Positions 1 to 6,108 are shown, numbered from the stretch's first letter. The stretch is DNA of 6,462 nt from an uncultured Gemmiger sp. (GCA_959018215.1 CAUEKL010000138.1:1-6462); one strand, 5' to 3'. Translations and numbers: made by a program. The notes: generated by a model from the sequence alone, not told the origin.

Positions 1-250
1 CCAGAATGGGGTGCTCGTTGGGGATGATCCGGCGGATCTCCTCGATCACCGCCAGGGGCGGCGGGGCGGTGCGCAGAATATGCAGAAAGTCGTCCAGGGC
101 CCGGTCGGGGCCTTCCAGCTCCAGCTCCAGCCCGGCGGCGGTGTTGCGGGCCCAGCCGTTCAGGTGCAGGCGGGCGGCCTGCCGATGGACAAAGGGGCGG
201 AACCCCACCCCCTGGACGATGCCCTCAATGAGAAACCGTCGCCGCTTCAT
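1..250 (-). CDS. hypF: Carbamoyltransferase HypF, N-terminal part (cut by window edge)
   Basis: This is the start of HypF, the cytoplasmic enzyme that uses carbamoyl phosphate and ATP to carbamoylate the C-terminal cysteine of HypE, the source of the CN ligands of the [NiFe] site. Only the first 83 codons are visible, reading from the ATG at 250-248 to the left edge without a stop. They form the acylphosphatase-like domain: the motif GIVQGVGFRPF lies at residues 10-20, and R18 and N36 have the 18-residue spacing of the catalytic Arg and Asn of acylphosphatases. The zinc-finger, YrdC-like and carbamoyltransferase domains would lie outside the window. The start codon overlaps the hypB stop in an ATGA, so the genes are probably translationally coupled. 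A free-standing acylphosphatase of about 90 residues is possible from this fragment alone, but the GFRPFVHR form and the position after hypAB favour HypF. Confidence 0.9.
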   Translation of the reverse strand, partial: MKRRRFLIEGIVQGVGFRPFVHRQAARLHLNGWARNTAAGLELELEGPDRALDDFLHILRTAPPPLAVIEEIRRIIPNEHPIL

Positions 251-912
251 GCGTCGGCAGCCAGGGCGTCCCGGATCTTGCCGGCCAGATGAGCGGCAAG
301 TTCCTCCACCCCGTCCCCGGTGCGGCTGGACACCCGGAACAGCGGACCTTCCGGATTCACGCCCTTGTAGTCGGCGGTGGCCCGGTCCACATCAAAATCA
401 AAGTAGGGGAGCATATCGCACTTGTTCAGCACCAGGCAGGAGGTGTCGGTGAACATCAGGGGATACTTGGCCACCTTGTCGTCCCCTTCGGGAATGCTCA
501 GCACGGTGATGCGCAGGTTCTCCCCGATATCGAACTCCGCCGGGCAGACCAGGTTGCCGATGTTCTCCACAAACAGCACGTCCAGGCTGTCCAGGTCAAA
601 GTCGGGCAGGATGTGCTGGATGCTCATGGCCTCGATGTGGCAGGCGCCGTCGGTGTTCAGCTGTACCGCCGGGATCTTCAGCGCCGCGATCTTCTCGGCG
701 TCGATCTGCCCGGTGATGTCCCCCTCAATGACCCCGATGGCAAACTCTTCCCGCAGTTTGGCGATGAGGGCGGTGATCAGGCTGGTCTTGCCTGCTCCCG
801 GGCTGCCCATGACGTTGATGAGACAAACCTTGTGATCTTTCAGGGTGCGGCGCACCTCGGCGCTCACGTCCTCGTTCCATTCCATGACCTGATGCAGCAC
901 TTTGATCTCCAT
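247..912 (-). CDS. hypB: Hydrogenase nickel incorporation GTPase HypB
   Basis: HypB is a SIMIBI-class GTPase that works with HypA to insert nickel into the hydrogenase large subunit. The 221-residue protein has a P-loop GSPGAGKT at 36-43, a GDI motif at 64-66, ENIGNLVCPAEFD at about 116-128 and the guanine-specificity motif NKCD at 163-166. C91-H92 and C123 match the Cys-His and Cys that bind metal at the G-domain dimer interface in known HypB proteins. The protein begins almost directly with the conserved fold, so it has neither the E. coli-type CxxCGC nickel motif nor a His-rich N-terminal stretch. The start ATG lies 2 nt after the hypA stop, and its ribosome binding site (GGAGGT on the minus strand, near 921-926) sits inside the end of hypA. 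The end overlaps hypF by 4 nt. Identity is secure. Confidence 0.97.
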   Translation of the reverse strand: MEIKVLHQVMEWNEDVSAEVRRTLKDHKVCLINVMGSPGAGKTSLITALIAKLREEFAIGVIEGDITGQIDAEKIAALKIPAVQLNTDGACHIEAMSIQHILPDFDLDSLDVLFVENIGNLVCPAEFDIGENLRITVLSIPEGDDKVAKYPLMFTDTSCLVLNKCDMLPYFDFDVDRATADYKGVNPEGPLFRVSSRTGDGVEELAAHLAGKIRDALAADA

Positions 913-914
913 AT

Positions 915-1256
915 TCAGTCTACCTCCAGACTTTCCACCATGAATTCCTTGCCCGAAAGCCGCTTCAGCCGCAGGCTGCCGCAGTAGGGGCAGGCAATGT
1001 GGGCGCGGTCGATCTCACCTTCCCGGCCGCAGTCCCGGCACAGTACCTTCAACGGCACCGTGGTCACCTTGATCTTGGCTCCCTCGGCGGGGGTGCCTTT
1101 GGCCAGCACGTCCAGGTACATCTGCACACACTCCGGCACCACCCCGGAAAAAGGCCCCATCCGCAGGCGAATTTCCCGAATATGAGAAGCGTTCTGCTGG
1201 GCGGCGGCCTGCAGGGAGATGTCCAGGATGCTCTGGGTGATGGATAGTTCGTGCAT
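915..1256 (-). CDS. hypA: Hydrogenase maturation nickel metallochaperone HypA
   Basis: HypA binds nickel and passes it, with HypB, to the large subunit precursor. The protein is 113 residues, the usual family length. It begins MHELSITQSIL, where the N-terminal Met-His-Glu supplies the nickel site (H2, E3). A structural zinc site is formed by C73-x2-C76 and C89-x2-C92. The frame stays open 43 codons further upstream, but HypA function needs this exact N-terminus, and the upstream residues cross the predicted promoter, so the ATG at 1256-1254 is chosen. A GGGGG stretch (1268-1264 on the minus strand) seven nt before the ATG can serve as a rather weak ribosome binding site. It is the first gene of the leftward hypA-hypB-hypF operon, divergent from the ech genes. 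The nearby Ech complex is the probable client. Confidence 0.97.
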   Translation of the reverse strand: MHELSITQSILDISLQAAAQQNASHIREIRLRMGPFSGVVPECVQMYLDVLAKGTPAEGAKIKVTTVPLKVLCRDCGREGEIDRAHIACPYCGSLRLKRLSGKEFMVESLEVD

Positions 1257-1263
1257 GGCAAAA

Positions 1264-1268
1264 CCCCC
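1264..1268 (-). promoter_or_regulatory. Ribosome binding site of hypA (G-run)
   Basis: Read on the minus strand this is GGGGG, ending 7 nt before the hypA ATG. It is less like the anti-Shine-Dalgarno complement than the AGGAGG sites of the other genes here. It follows directly after a small TTCCC/GGGAA inverted repeat (1270-1283), which might affect its accessibility. Confidence 0.5.
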
Positions 1269-1269
1269 G

Positions 1270-1283
1270 TTCCCGAAAGGGAA
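1270..1283 (-). repeat. Small inverted repeat before the hypA ribosome binding site
   Basis: Five-bp perfect arms, TTCCC at 1270-1274 and GGGAA at 1279-1283, enclose four bases. On the plus strand the loop would be GAAA, on the minus strand (the hypA transcript) TTTC. In the hypA leader this small hairpin ends one nt before the G-run that serves as ribosome binding site. It is short enough to be chance. A role in hypA translation is inference only. Confidence 0.35.
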
Positions 1284-1292
1284 AAATCGGTC

Positions 1293-1315
1293 AAAAAGGG
1301 CGGTGTTACACCGCC
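1293..1315 (-). promoter_or_regulatory. Terminator-like palindrome in the hypA leader (possible attenuator or operator)
   Basis: The 17-bp sequence at 1299-1315 has two perfect 8-bp arms, GGCGGTGT and ACACCGCC, around one central base. On the minus strand it is followed by C and then five T (1297-1293), the arrangement of an intrinsic terminator with a GC-rich stem of 7 bp and a 3-nt loop. It lies inside the predicted hypA leader, starting only a few bases after the expected transcription start, so it could be an attenuator, a 5' stabilising hairpin, or, as DNA, the binding site of a dimeric regulator. The T-run is short and no alternative antiterminator pairing is evident, so the function is open. 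Confidence 0.45.
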
Positions 1316-1325
1316 GCACGGTATC

Positions 1326-1334
1326 ATTGTAGCA
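1326..1334 (-). promoter_or_regulatory. Candidate extended -10 promoter for hypABF
   Basis: On the minus strand this reads TGC followed by TACAAT, an extended -10 element with five of six consensus bases. No good -35 hexamer lies 16-18 bp upstream, as is common for extended -10 promoters, and an activator may be involved. The expected start of transcription is near 1319, giving a hypA leader of about 60 nt. The assignment rests on the sequence match and on its position in the divergent spacer. Confidence 0.5.
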
Positions 1335-1342
1335 CCATCCGA

Positions 1343-1359
1343 CACAAAAATCCACAAAA
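1343..1359. repeat. Two direct CACAAAA repeats one helical turn apart
   Basis: CACAAAA occurs at 1343-1349 and again at 1353-1359, a period of 10 bp that puts both copies on the same helix face. They lie just upstream of the hyp -10 candidate and 9 bp before the ech -35 candidate, a position where a shared regulator could act on both. The copies are short and A-rich, so chance is quite possible. Confidence 0.3.
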
Positions 1360-1368
1360 GAGATGGAC

Positions 1369-1397
1369 TTGTAAATCGGAAACAAGAGGACTATAAT
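1369..1397 (+). promoter_or_regulatory. Predicted sigma-A type promoter of the ech operon
   Basis: A perfect -10 box TATAAT (1392-1397) is preceded, with the optimal 17-bp spacer, by TTGTAA (1369-1374), which matches four of six -35 consensus bases including TTG. Transcription should start near 1404, giving a leader of about 57 nt before echA. It points away from the hyp promoter candidate, and the two -10 boxes are about 60 bp apart. Confidence 0.75.
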
Positions 1398-1432
1398 GAT
1401 ACTAATTTGTCAAAAAATCTGTATGATTGTCC

Positions 1433-1453
1433 GGGAATGTTCCCCGAGGAGGT
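1433..1453 (+). promoter_or_regulatory. echA ribosome binding site with adjacent inverted repeat
   Basis: GAGGAGGT at 1446-1453 is a near-ideal Shine-Dalgarno sequence, 7 nt before the echA ATG at 1461, and decides that start against the in-frame codons upstream. Directly before it lies the inverted repeat GGGAA-TG-TTCCC (1433-1444), which as RNA could form only a short stem (GGGA/UCCC with a four-base loop). The binding site itself is secure; any role of the repeat is speculative. Confidence 0.8.
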
Positions 1454-1460
1454 TGAAAAT

Positions 1461-3353
1461 ATGGCAATCATTCCAATTTTGATCGGGTGGCCTGCCCTGA
1501 TGGCGCTGGTGATTCCCTTCCTGCGTGACACCCGTGTGCGGGGCCGCGTGGTGTATGGGGGTGCCGCGGTCCTCATGGTGCTGGCCGCCTTTTTGCTGGG
1601 GGCCTGGCTGCAGGGCGGCGGCGGTATCGTCAGCCTGTGCGGGTCGGTGCCCCTCATCGACCACCTGATGCTGGCCGGTGAGTTCGCCCTCATGATCCTC
1701 ATCGTGGTGCTGAGCATCAAGTACAAAAAGTACCCGGTGGTGCTGCTCTCGGTGGGGCAGACCGGGCTCATGGCCTGGTCGGAACTGACCTGCCCGGTGG
1801 AATCCCCCACCCACATCCAGCTGGACTGCCTGTCCATGCTGATGATCCTCATTGTGGCTTTGGTGGGCGGGCTCATCTGCATCTACGCCGTGGGCTACAT
1901 GCAGGTCTACCACCAGCACCACAAGGACTACCAGGACCGCAGCGGGTTCTTCTTCTCCATGCTGTTCTTCTTCCTGGCGGCCATGATCGGCCTGGTCCTG
2001 TCCGAAAACCTCGTCTGGATGTACTTCTTCTGGGAGATCACCTCGGTGATCTCCTTCCTGCTCATCGGCTACACCCGCACCGAGGAAGCCGTCAACAACA
2101 GCTTCCGCGCCTTGTGGATGAACCTGCTGGGCGGGTTCGGCTTTGCCATCGCCATTGTGGTGGCGGCCCACACCCTGCACACGGTGCAGCTGGGGGAACT
2201 GGTGGCGGCCAAGGCCACCATCCCGGTGGTGCTGCTGGCCATGGCCGGGCTGACCAAGTCCGCCCAGCTGCCCTTCTCCAGCTGGCTGCTGGGCGCCATG
2301 GTGGCGCCCACCCCCTCCAGCGCCCTGCTGCACAGCGCCACCATGGTCAAGGCGGGTGTCTACCTGCTCATCCGGCTGGCCCCCGCCATGGCGGGCAACA
2401 TGACCGGCATGACGGTGGCCTTCATCGGCGGCTTCACCTTCATTGCGGCCAGCATGATGGCCATTGCCCAGAACGACGGCAAAAAGGTGCTGGCCTTCTC
2501 CACCGTGTCCAACCTGGGCCTGATCGTGGCCTGCGCGGGCATCGGCGCCGAAGAGACCATCTGGGCGGCGGTGCTCCTGATGATCTTCCACTCGGTGAGC
2601 AAATCCATGCTCTTCCAGGCGGTGGGCTCCATCGAAAACTCCCTGGGTTCCCGGGATATTGAGGACATGCACGGCCTGCTGCTCCGCCTGCCCCGGCTGA
2701 CCTACATCATGGGCATCGGCATTGCGGGCATGTACCTGGCGCCCTTCGGCATGCTGATCTCCAAGTGGGTGGCCCTGAAAGCCTTTGTGGATGCGGAAAA
2801 CTACCTGCTGGTCATCTTTTTGGCCTACGGCAGCGCCACCACCATGCTCTACTGGACCAAATGGCTGTGCAAGCTGGTGTCCTTGCACCACACCAAGGTG
2901 AAGGTCACCGATGCCACCCACCCGGACCAGTATCTGTCCATGTACATCCACGCGGCGGCCACCCTGGGGCTGTGCCTGCTGTTCCCCCTGGTGTCCTCCC
3001 GGGTGGTCACCCCCATCATCCAGGAACTGTACGGCACCGCCCATGAGGTGCTGTCCATGAGTGTGCTCACCACCATGGCCATCATGCTGGTCAGCGTGCT
3101 GTTCGTGCCCTCTTTGATGTTCCTGCTCACCCGGTCCACCCACCGCCATTATGTGCCCATCTACATGGGCGGCATCAACGAAGGGGACAACACCTACTTC
3201 ACCAACAGCTTCGGGGAACCGGAGCATCTGTATCTGAGCAACTGGTACCTGCGGTTTGAGTTCGGGCGCCGCCGCCTCATGCGGCCGGGCGTCATCATCT
3301 CCGCCGGGGTGCTCATCGTCATGCTCTGTGTGATCATAGGAGGTGCGGTATGA
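1461..3353 (+). CDS. echA: Ech hydrogenase subunit EchA (NuoL/Mrp antiporter-like)
   Basis: EchA is the large ion-translocating membrane subunit of the energy-converting hydrogenase, homologous to NuoL/M/N of complex I and MrpA/D antiporters. The 630-residue protein is hydrophobic almost throughout, with about 14-16 apparent transmembrane segments, and its length fits the family. Hallmarks of the proton-antiporter fold are visible: FFWEITSVISFLLIGY around E192 (the conserved TM5 Glu), LTKSAQLPFSSWLLGAM with K266, APTPSSALLHSATMVKAG with H291 and K297, and FHSVSKSMLF with H377 and K381. These charges sit where NuoL has its proton channel. The frame is open 70 codons further upstream, but the strong ribosome binding site, the promoter position and the hydrophobic start MAIIPILIGW support the ATG at 1461. 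It overlaps echB by 4 nt. HyfB- or HycC-type subunits are related, but the gene order indicates Ech. Confidence 0.93.
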   Translation: MAIIPILIGWPALMALVIPFLRDTRVRGRVVYGGAAVLMVLAAFLLGAWLQGGGGIVSLCGSVPLIDHLMLAGEFALMILIVVLSIKYKKYPVVLLSVGQTGLMAWSELTCPVESPTHIQLDCLSMLMILIVALVGGLICIYAVGYMQVYHQHHKDYQDRSGFFFSMLFFFLAAMIGLVLSENLVWMYFFWEITSVISFLLIGYTRTEEAVNNSFRALWMNLLGGFGFAIAIVVAAHTLHTVQLGELVAAKATIPVVLLAMAGLTKSAQLPFSSWLLGAMVAPTPSSALLHSATMVKAGVYLLIRLAPAMAGNMTGMTVAFIGGFTFIAASMMAIAQNDGKKVLAFSTVSNLGLIVACAGIGAEETIWAAVLLMIFHSVSKSMLFQAVGSIENSLGSRDIEDMHGLLLRLPRLTYIMGIGIAGMYLAPFGMLISKWVALKAFVDAENYLLVIFLAYGSATTMLYWTKWLCKLVSLHHTKVKVTDATHPDQYLSMYIHAAATLGLCLLFPLVSSRVVTPIIQELYGTAHEVLSMSVLTTMAIMLVSVLFVPSLMFLLTRSTHRHYVPIYMGGINEGDNTYFTNSFGEPEHLYLSNWYLRFEFGRRRLMRPGVIISAGVLIVMLCVIIGGAV

Positions 3354-4213
3354 TGCCGGTCGTTTCTGTTTTGGGGTATCTGCTGCTGGCGCCCCTGGTG
3401 GGCGGCCTGCTGGACGGGCTGGACCGCCGGATCAGCGCCCGGATGCAGGGCCGTCAGGGCCCGCCCATGCTGCAGCCCTTTTACGATATCAAAAAGCTGT
3501 TTTCCAAACAGATGATCGCGGTCAACAGCGTGCAGATGCTGCTCAACCTGAGTTATCTGGTCTTTCTGGCCGTGGCGGGGTCCATGCTCTTTGCCGGGGC
3601 GGACATCCTCATGTGCCTGTTCATCCTGTCCACCGCCGATATGTTCCTGGTCATGGCGGCTTCCAGCGATTCTTCCCCCTTCGCCACCCTGGGCGCCGGG
3701 CGGGAGATGATCCAGATGATGGCCTACGAACCCCTGACCCTGCTCATGGCCGTGGGTTTCTACCTGGCCACCGGCAGCTTCCATGTGGGGGACATCATCC
3801 GCATGCCCCACAGCGCGGTGCTGGTCATGCCCGGATTTTTGCTGGGCTTCATGTTCATCACCGCCATCAAGCTGCGCAAGTCGCCTTTTGATCTGTCCAC
3901 CAGCCACCATGCCCACCAGGAGATGGTCAAGGGCATCACCACCGAGATGGCCGGCCCCACCCTGGCCGTGATGAACATTGCGGAATACTACGAGATGGTG
4001 CTTATGCTGGGCATCGTGGCGCTCTTCTTCCTCAACGAACACTGGTGGAGCTGGCCCATCGCCATTGCGGCTTGCCTGGTGGTGTTCCTGCTGGAAATCC
4101 TGTGGGACAACGTTTCCGCCCGGGTCAAGTGGCGCACCCTGCTGGACGGCTGCTGGGTGGTCACCCTGCTCACCGGCGGGCTCAACGGCCTGATCCTCAT
4201 GCTGGTACGCTGA
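3350..4213 (+). CDS. echB: Ech hydrogenase membrane subunit EchB (NuoH-like)
   Basis: EchB is the NuoH/ND1-like membrane subunit that anchors the soluble hydrogenase arm and links redox chemistry to ion transport. The 287-residue protein has about eight hydrophobic segments. RRISARMQGRQGPP at 26-39 is the family signature near the first cytoplasmic loop, followed by DIKKLF. SPFATLGAGREM at 109-120 and the long loop with KSPFDLSTSHHAHQE (177-191), MVKGITTEMAGP (192-203) and AEYYE (211-215) match the charged quinone-site/coupling loop region of NuoH. The gene begins within the end of echA (ATGA overlap), with AGGAGGT at 3338-3344 inside echA. Two adjacent Met codons (3350 and 3353) are possible starts, 5 and 8 nt after that site; the second would give 286 residues. 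The stop is 17 nt before echC. Confidence 0.94.
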   Translation: MMPVVSVLGYLLLAPLVGGLLDGLDRRISARMQGRQGPPMLQPFYDIKKLFSKQMIAVNSVQMLLNLSYLVFLAVAGSMLFAGADILMCLFILSTADMFLVMAASSDSSPFATLGAGREMIQMMAYEPLTLLMAVGFYLATGSFHVGDIIRMPHSAVLVMPGFLLGFMFITAIKLRKSPFDLSTSHHAHQEMVKGITTEMAGPTLAVMNIAEYYEMVLMLGIVALFFLNEHWWSWPIAIAACLVVFLLEILWDNVSARVKWRTLLDGCWVVTLLTGGLNGLILMLVR

Positions 4214-4230
4214 AAAGGGGGCAATACAAA

Positions 4231-4674
4231 ATGAAAAAACTGGCAAAGTCCCCCTGGCTGCTGCATTACGACGCCAGCAGCTGCAACGGGTGCGACATTG
4301 AGGTGCTGGCCTGTACCACACCCAAATACGATATTGAACGGTTCGGCATCATCAACACCGGTGACCCCTTCCAGGCGGACATCCTGCTCATTACCGGCGG
4401 GGTGAACGCCCAGTGCGAAAGCGTGGTCAGGCAGCTGTACGACCAGATGCCCAACCCCAAGGTGGTGGTGGCCGTGGGCATCTGCGCCTGCACTGGCGGG
4501 GTGTTCAAGGACTGCTACAACATCAAGGGCGGCATCGACACGGTCATCCCGGTGGATGTGTATGTGCCCGGCTGCGCCGCCCGGCCCCAGGCCATCATCG
4601 ACGGCGTGGTGAAAGCGCTGGAAATTCTGGAAGAAAAGCGCAGGAACTATCACGAAAACAAGGAGGAAGGCTGA
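4231..4674 (+). CDS. echC: Ech hydrogenase small subunit EchC (NuoB-like)
   Basis: EchC is the small subunit that carries the proximal [4Fe-4S] cluster and passes electrons to or from the NiFe site in EchE. The 147-residue protein has C18-NG-C21 in SSCNGCDIE, C85 in VGICACTGG (matching GxCxxxGG) and C115 in VPGCAARPQ, the four ligand positions of the NuoB/small subunit family. The familiar GCPP form after the last ligand is GCAARP here. It has no Tat signal, as expected for a cytoplasmic-facing group 4 enzyme, and no medial or distal cluster domain. The start is the ATG at 4231 with AAGGGGG (4215-4221) nine nt upstream; the frame is open further upstream, but that stretch lies inside echB. 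The end is 2 nt before the echD start. Confidence 0.95.
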   Translation: MKKLAKSPWLLHYDASSCNGCDIEVLACTTPKYDIERFGIINTGDPFQADILLITGGVNAQCESVVRQLYDQMPNPKVVVAVGICACTGGVFKDCYNIKGGIDTVIPVDVYVPGCAARPQAIIDGVVKALEILEEKRRNYHENKEEG

Positions 4675-4676
4675 CA

Positions 4677-5024
4677 ATGGAAGCTGCCAACATGATCGAG
4701 CCCATCACCATGGCCCAGTTCATGCCCCAGGTGATCCGCTTCAAGATGGACGGCTGGCGGGTGGTGCAGATCTGCGCCGCGCGCCTGCCCGACGGCTATG
4801 AGCTGAGCTACTCCTTCGCCAAGGGGTATGATATGCGCACCCTGCGCCTGACCGTGGCCACCGAGGAATCGGTGCCCAGCATCACCCAGGTGTACCCCGG
4901 GGCCTTCCTGCAGGAAAACGAGGCCGCGGAGCTCTTCGGGGTGAAGGTGGAGAGCATCCAGGGCGATTATCACGACAAGCTGTACCGCATCGCGCGGCCC
5001 ACGCCGTTCAAGGAAAAGGGGTAA
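4677..5024 (+). CDS. echD: Ech hydrogenase subunit EchD (NuoC-like)
   Basis: EchD is the small NuoC (30-kDa subunit) homologue that packs against the large subunit in the peripheral arm. It has no cofactor motif. The protein has 115 residues, shorter than NuoC but in keeping with EchD proteins. The C-terminal half carries the recognisable pattern YPGAFLQENEAAELFGVKV (73-91), corresponding to the NuoC stretch around its ExxDxxGI motif, followed by DYHDKLYRI where NuoC has its GHPD-R-I sequence. The ATG at 4677 lies 2 nt after the echC stop with AGGAGG at 4661-4666, which excludes the longer open frame running back through echC. The spacing to echE is 4 nt. Sequence identity alone would be modest; position between echC and echE makes the call firm. 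Confidence 0.9.
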   Translation: MEAANMIEPITMAQFMPQVIRFKMDGWRVVQICAARLPDGYELSYSFAKGYDMRTLRLTVATEESVPSITQVYPGAFLQENEAAELFGVKVESIQGDYHDKLYRIARPTPFKEKG

Positions 5025-5028
5025 GACT

Positions 5029-6108
5029 ATGGCAAAACGAAGCATTGTGCCTTTCGGTCCCCAGCACCCCGTCCTGCCCGAACCCATCCATCTGGACCTG
5101 GTCCTGGAGGATGAGGTGGTGGTGGACGCGGTGCCCAGCATCGGCTTTGTCCACCGTGGACTGGAAAAACTGGTGGAGACCAAGGATTTCAAGGAATACG
5201 TCTACATTGCGGAGCGGGTCTGCGGTATCTGCAGCTTCGGCCACGGGCTGGGCTACTGCCAGACCCTGGAACAGATCATGAACGTGGAAGTGCCTCCCCG
5301 GGCGCGGTATCTGCGCACCATCTGGATGGAGATGAGCCGGGTGCACTCCCATCTGTTGTGGCTGGGTCTGCTGGCCGACGCCATGGGCTTTGAGAGCCTG
5401 TTCATGGAAAGCTGGAAACTGCGGGAAAAGATCCTGGATATGTTCGACGCCACCACCGGCGGCCGGGTCATCTTCTCGGTGAACTGCATCGGCGGGGTGC
5501 TCAAGGACATGGACGAGACCATGCTCAAGAACATCGTGGACACCTGCAACGAGATGGAAAAGGAGCTCAAGCCCATCGCGGACGCCTTCCTGCGGGACTA
5601 CACCACCGGCTCCCGCCTGCGGGGCCTGGGGGTGCTGACCCCCGAGCAGGCCACCCTCATGGGGGCGGTGGGACCCATGCTGCGGGCCAGCGGCATCGCC
5701 TACGACGCCCGCAAGCTGGGGTACGCCGCCTACGATGAGCTGGACCTGGAACCCATCACCTCTACCGACGGCGACTCCTACGCCCGGTGCGAGGTGCGCA
5801 TCAAAGAGATCAGCCAGTCCTTCGACCTCATCCGTCAGGCGGCGGCCAGGATCCCCGCCGGGCCCATCGCCGTGCCGGTGAAGGGCTTCCCCAAGGGAGA
5901 GTACTTCACCCGCATCGAGCAGCCCCGGGGCGAGGCCATCTACTACGTCAAGGCCAACGGCACCAAGTTCATCGACCGGTTCCGCCTGCGCACCCCCACC
6001 ACCAGCAACATTCCGCCCATGCTGAACATGCTCAAGGGCTGCCAGCTGGCGGACGTGCCCCTGCTGATCCTGACCATTGACCCCTGCATCAGCTGTACCG
6101 AGAGGTGA
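5029..6108 (+). CDS. echE: Ech hydrogenase large (NiFe) subunit EchE (NuoD-like)
   Basis: EchE carries the NiFe active site where protons are reduced or H2 is oxidised. The 359-residue protein shows GPQHP at 10-14, GFVHRGLEK at 39-47, the N-terminal nickel-ligand motif RVCGICSFGHG (C65, C68) and the C-terminal motif DPCISCTER (C353, C356). All four cysteine ligands are present, which separates it from complex I NuoD, where they are lost. EQPRGEAIYYVKANG near 297-311 is the conserved PRGE segment. The protein ends three residues after C356, with Arg at the place of the usual His and no C-terminal extension, so no maturation endopeptidase cut should be needed. The start at 5029 lies 4 nt after echD, with AAGGAAAAGGGG just upstream; an internal GTG/ATG start would remove conserved residues. 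Confidence 0.97.
   Translation: MAKRSIVPFGPQHPVLPEPIHLDLVLEDEVVVDAVPSIGFVHRGLEKLVETKDFKEYVYIAERVCGICSFGHGLGYCQTLEQIMNVEVPPRARYLRTIWMEMSRVHSHLLWLGLLADAMGFESLFMESWKLREKILDMFDATTGGRVIFSVNCIGGVLKDMDETMLKNIVDTCNEMEKELKPIADAFLRDYTTGSRLRGLGVLTPEQATLMGAVGPMLRASGIAYDARKLGYAAYDELDLEPITSTDGDSYARCEVRIKEISQSFDLIRQAAARIPAGPIAVPVKGFPKGEYFTRIEQPRGEAIYYVKANGTKFIDRFRLRTPTTSNIPPMLNMLKGCQLADVPLLILTIDPCISCTER

Noticed and set aside
1257..1385. A 43-codon N-terminal extension of hypA
   Set aside because: HypA needs its N-terminal Met-His-Glu to bind nickel, and the extension would cross the predicted hyp promoter and leader hairpin.
1251..1460. A 70-codon N-terminal extension of echA
   Set aside because: The frame is open but would start inside hypA and run through the predicted promoters. 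The strong ribosome binding site at 1446-1453 and the hydrophobic N-terminus typical of the family point to the ATG at 1461.
1423..1482. A 19-codon leader peptide overlapping the echA start (frame also open from the ATG at 1396)
   Set aside because: The ATG at 1423 has no ribosome binding site and the one at 1396 overlaps the -10 box. The peptide shows no run of regulatory codons, so there is no reason to call an attenuation peptide.
2291..2309. Inverted repeat GGGCGCCA-TGG-TGGCGCCC inside echA
   Set aside because: It encodes the conserved LLGAMVAPT segment of the antiporter fold, and repeated GCC/GCG codons explain the symmetry. There is no T-run or other sign of a regulatory role.
1410..3227. 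A 605-codon open frame on the minus strand, opposite echA
   Set aside because: Its translation is rich in His, Gln, Gly and Asp with no family motif. It is the mirror of a GC-rich, strongly codon-biased membrane protein gene. The plus strand carries clear NuoL-like motifs, a promoter and a ribosome binding site.
3194..4321. Long minus-strand open frames opposite echB to echE (also near 3988-4677, 4650-5192 and 5008-6186)
   Set aside because: Low-complexity His/Gln/Gly/Ala-rich translations crossing gene boundaries of the ech operon, with no ribosome binding sites or known motifs. They are by-products of GC-rich codon use.
5029..6108. Complex I (nuo) or formate hydrogenlyase (hyc/hyf) operon as an alternative identity
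   Set aside because: All four nickel-ligand cysteines in the large subunit exclude NuoD. A single antiporter-like subunit, separate short NuoC- and NuoD-like genes and the six-gene order fit Ech; Hyc/Hyf have fused NuoCD and extra membrane subunits.
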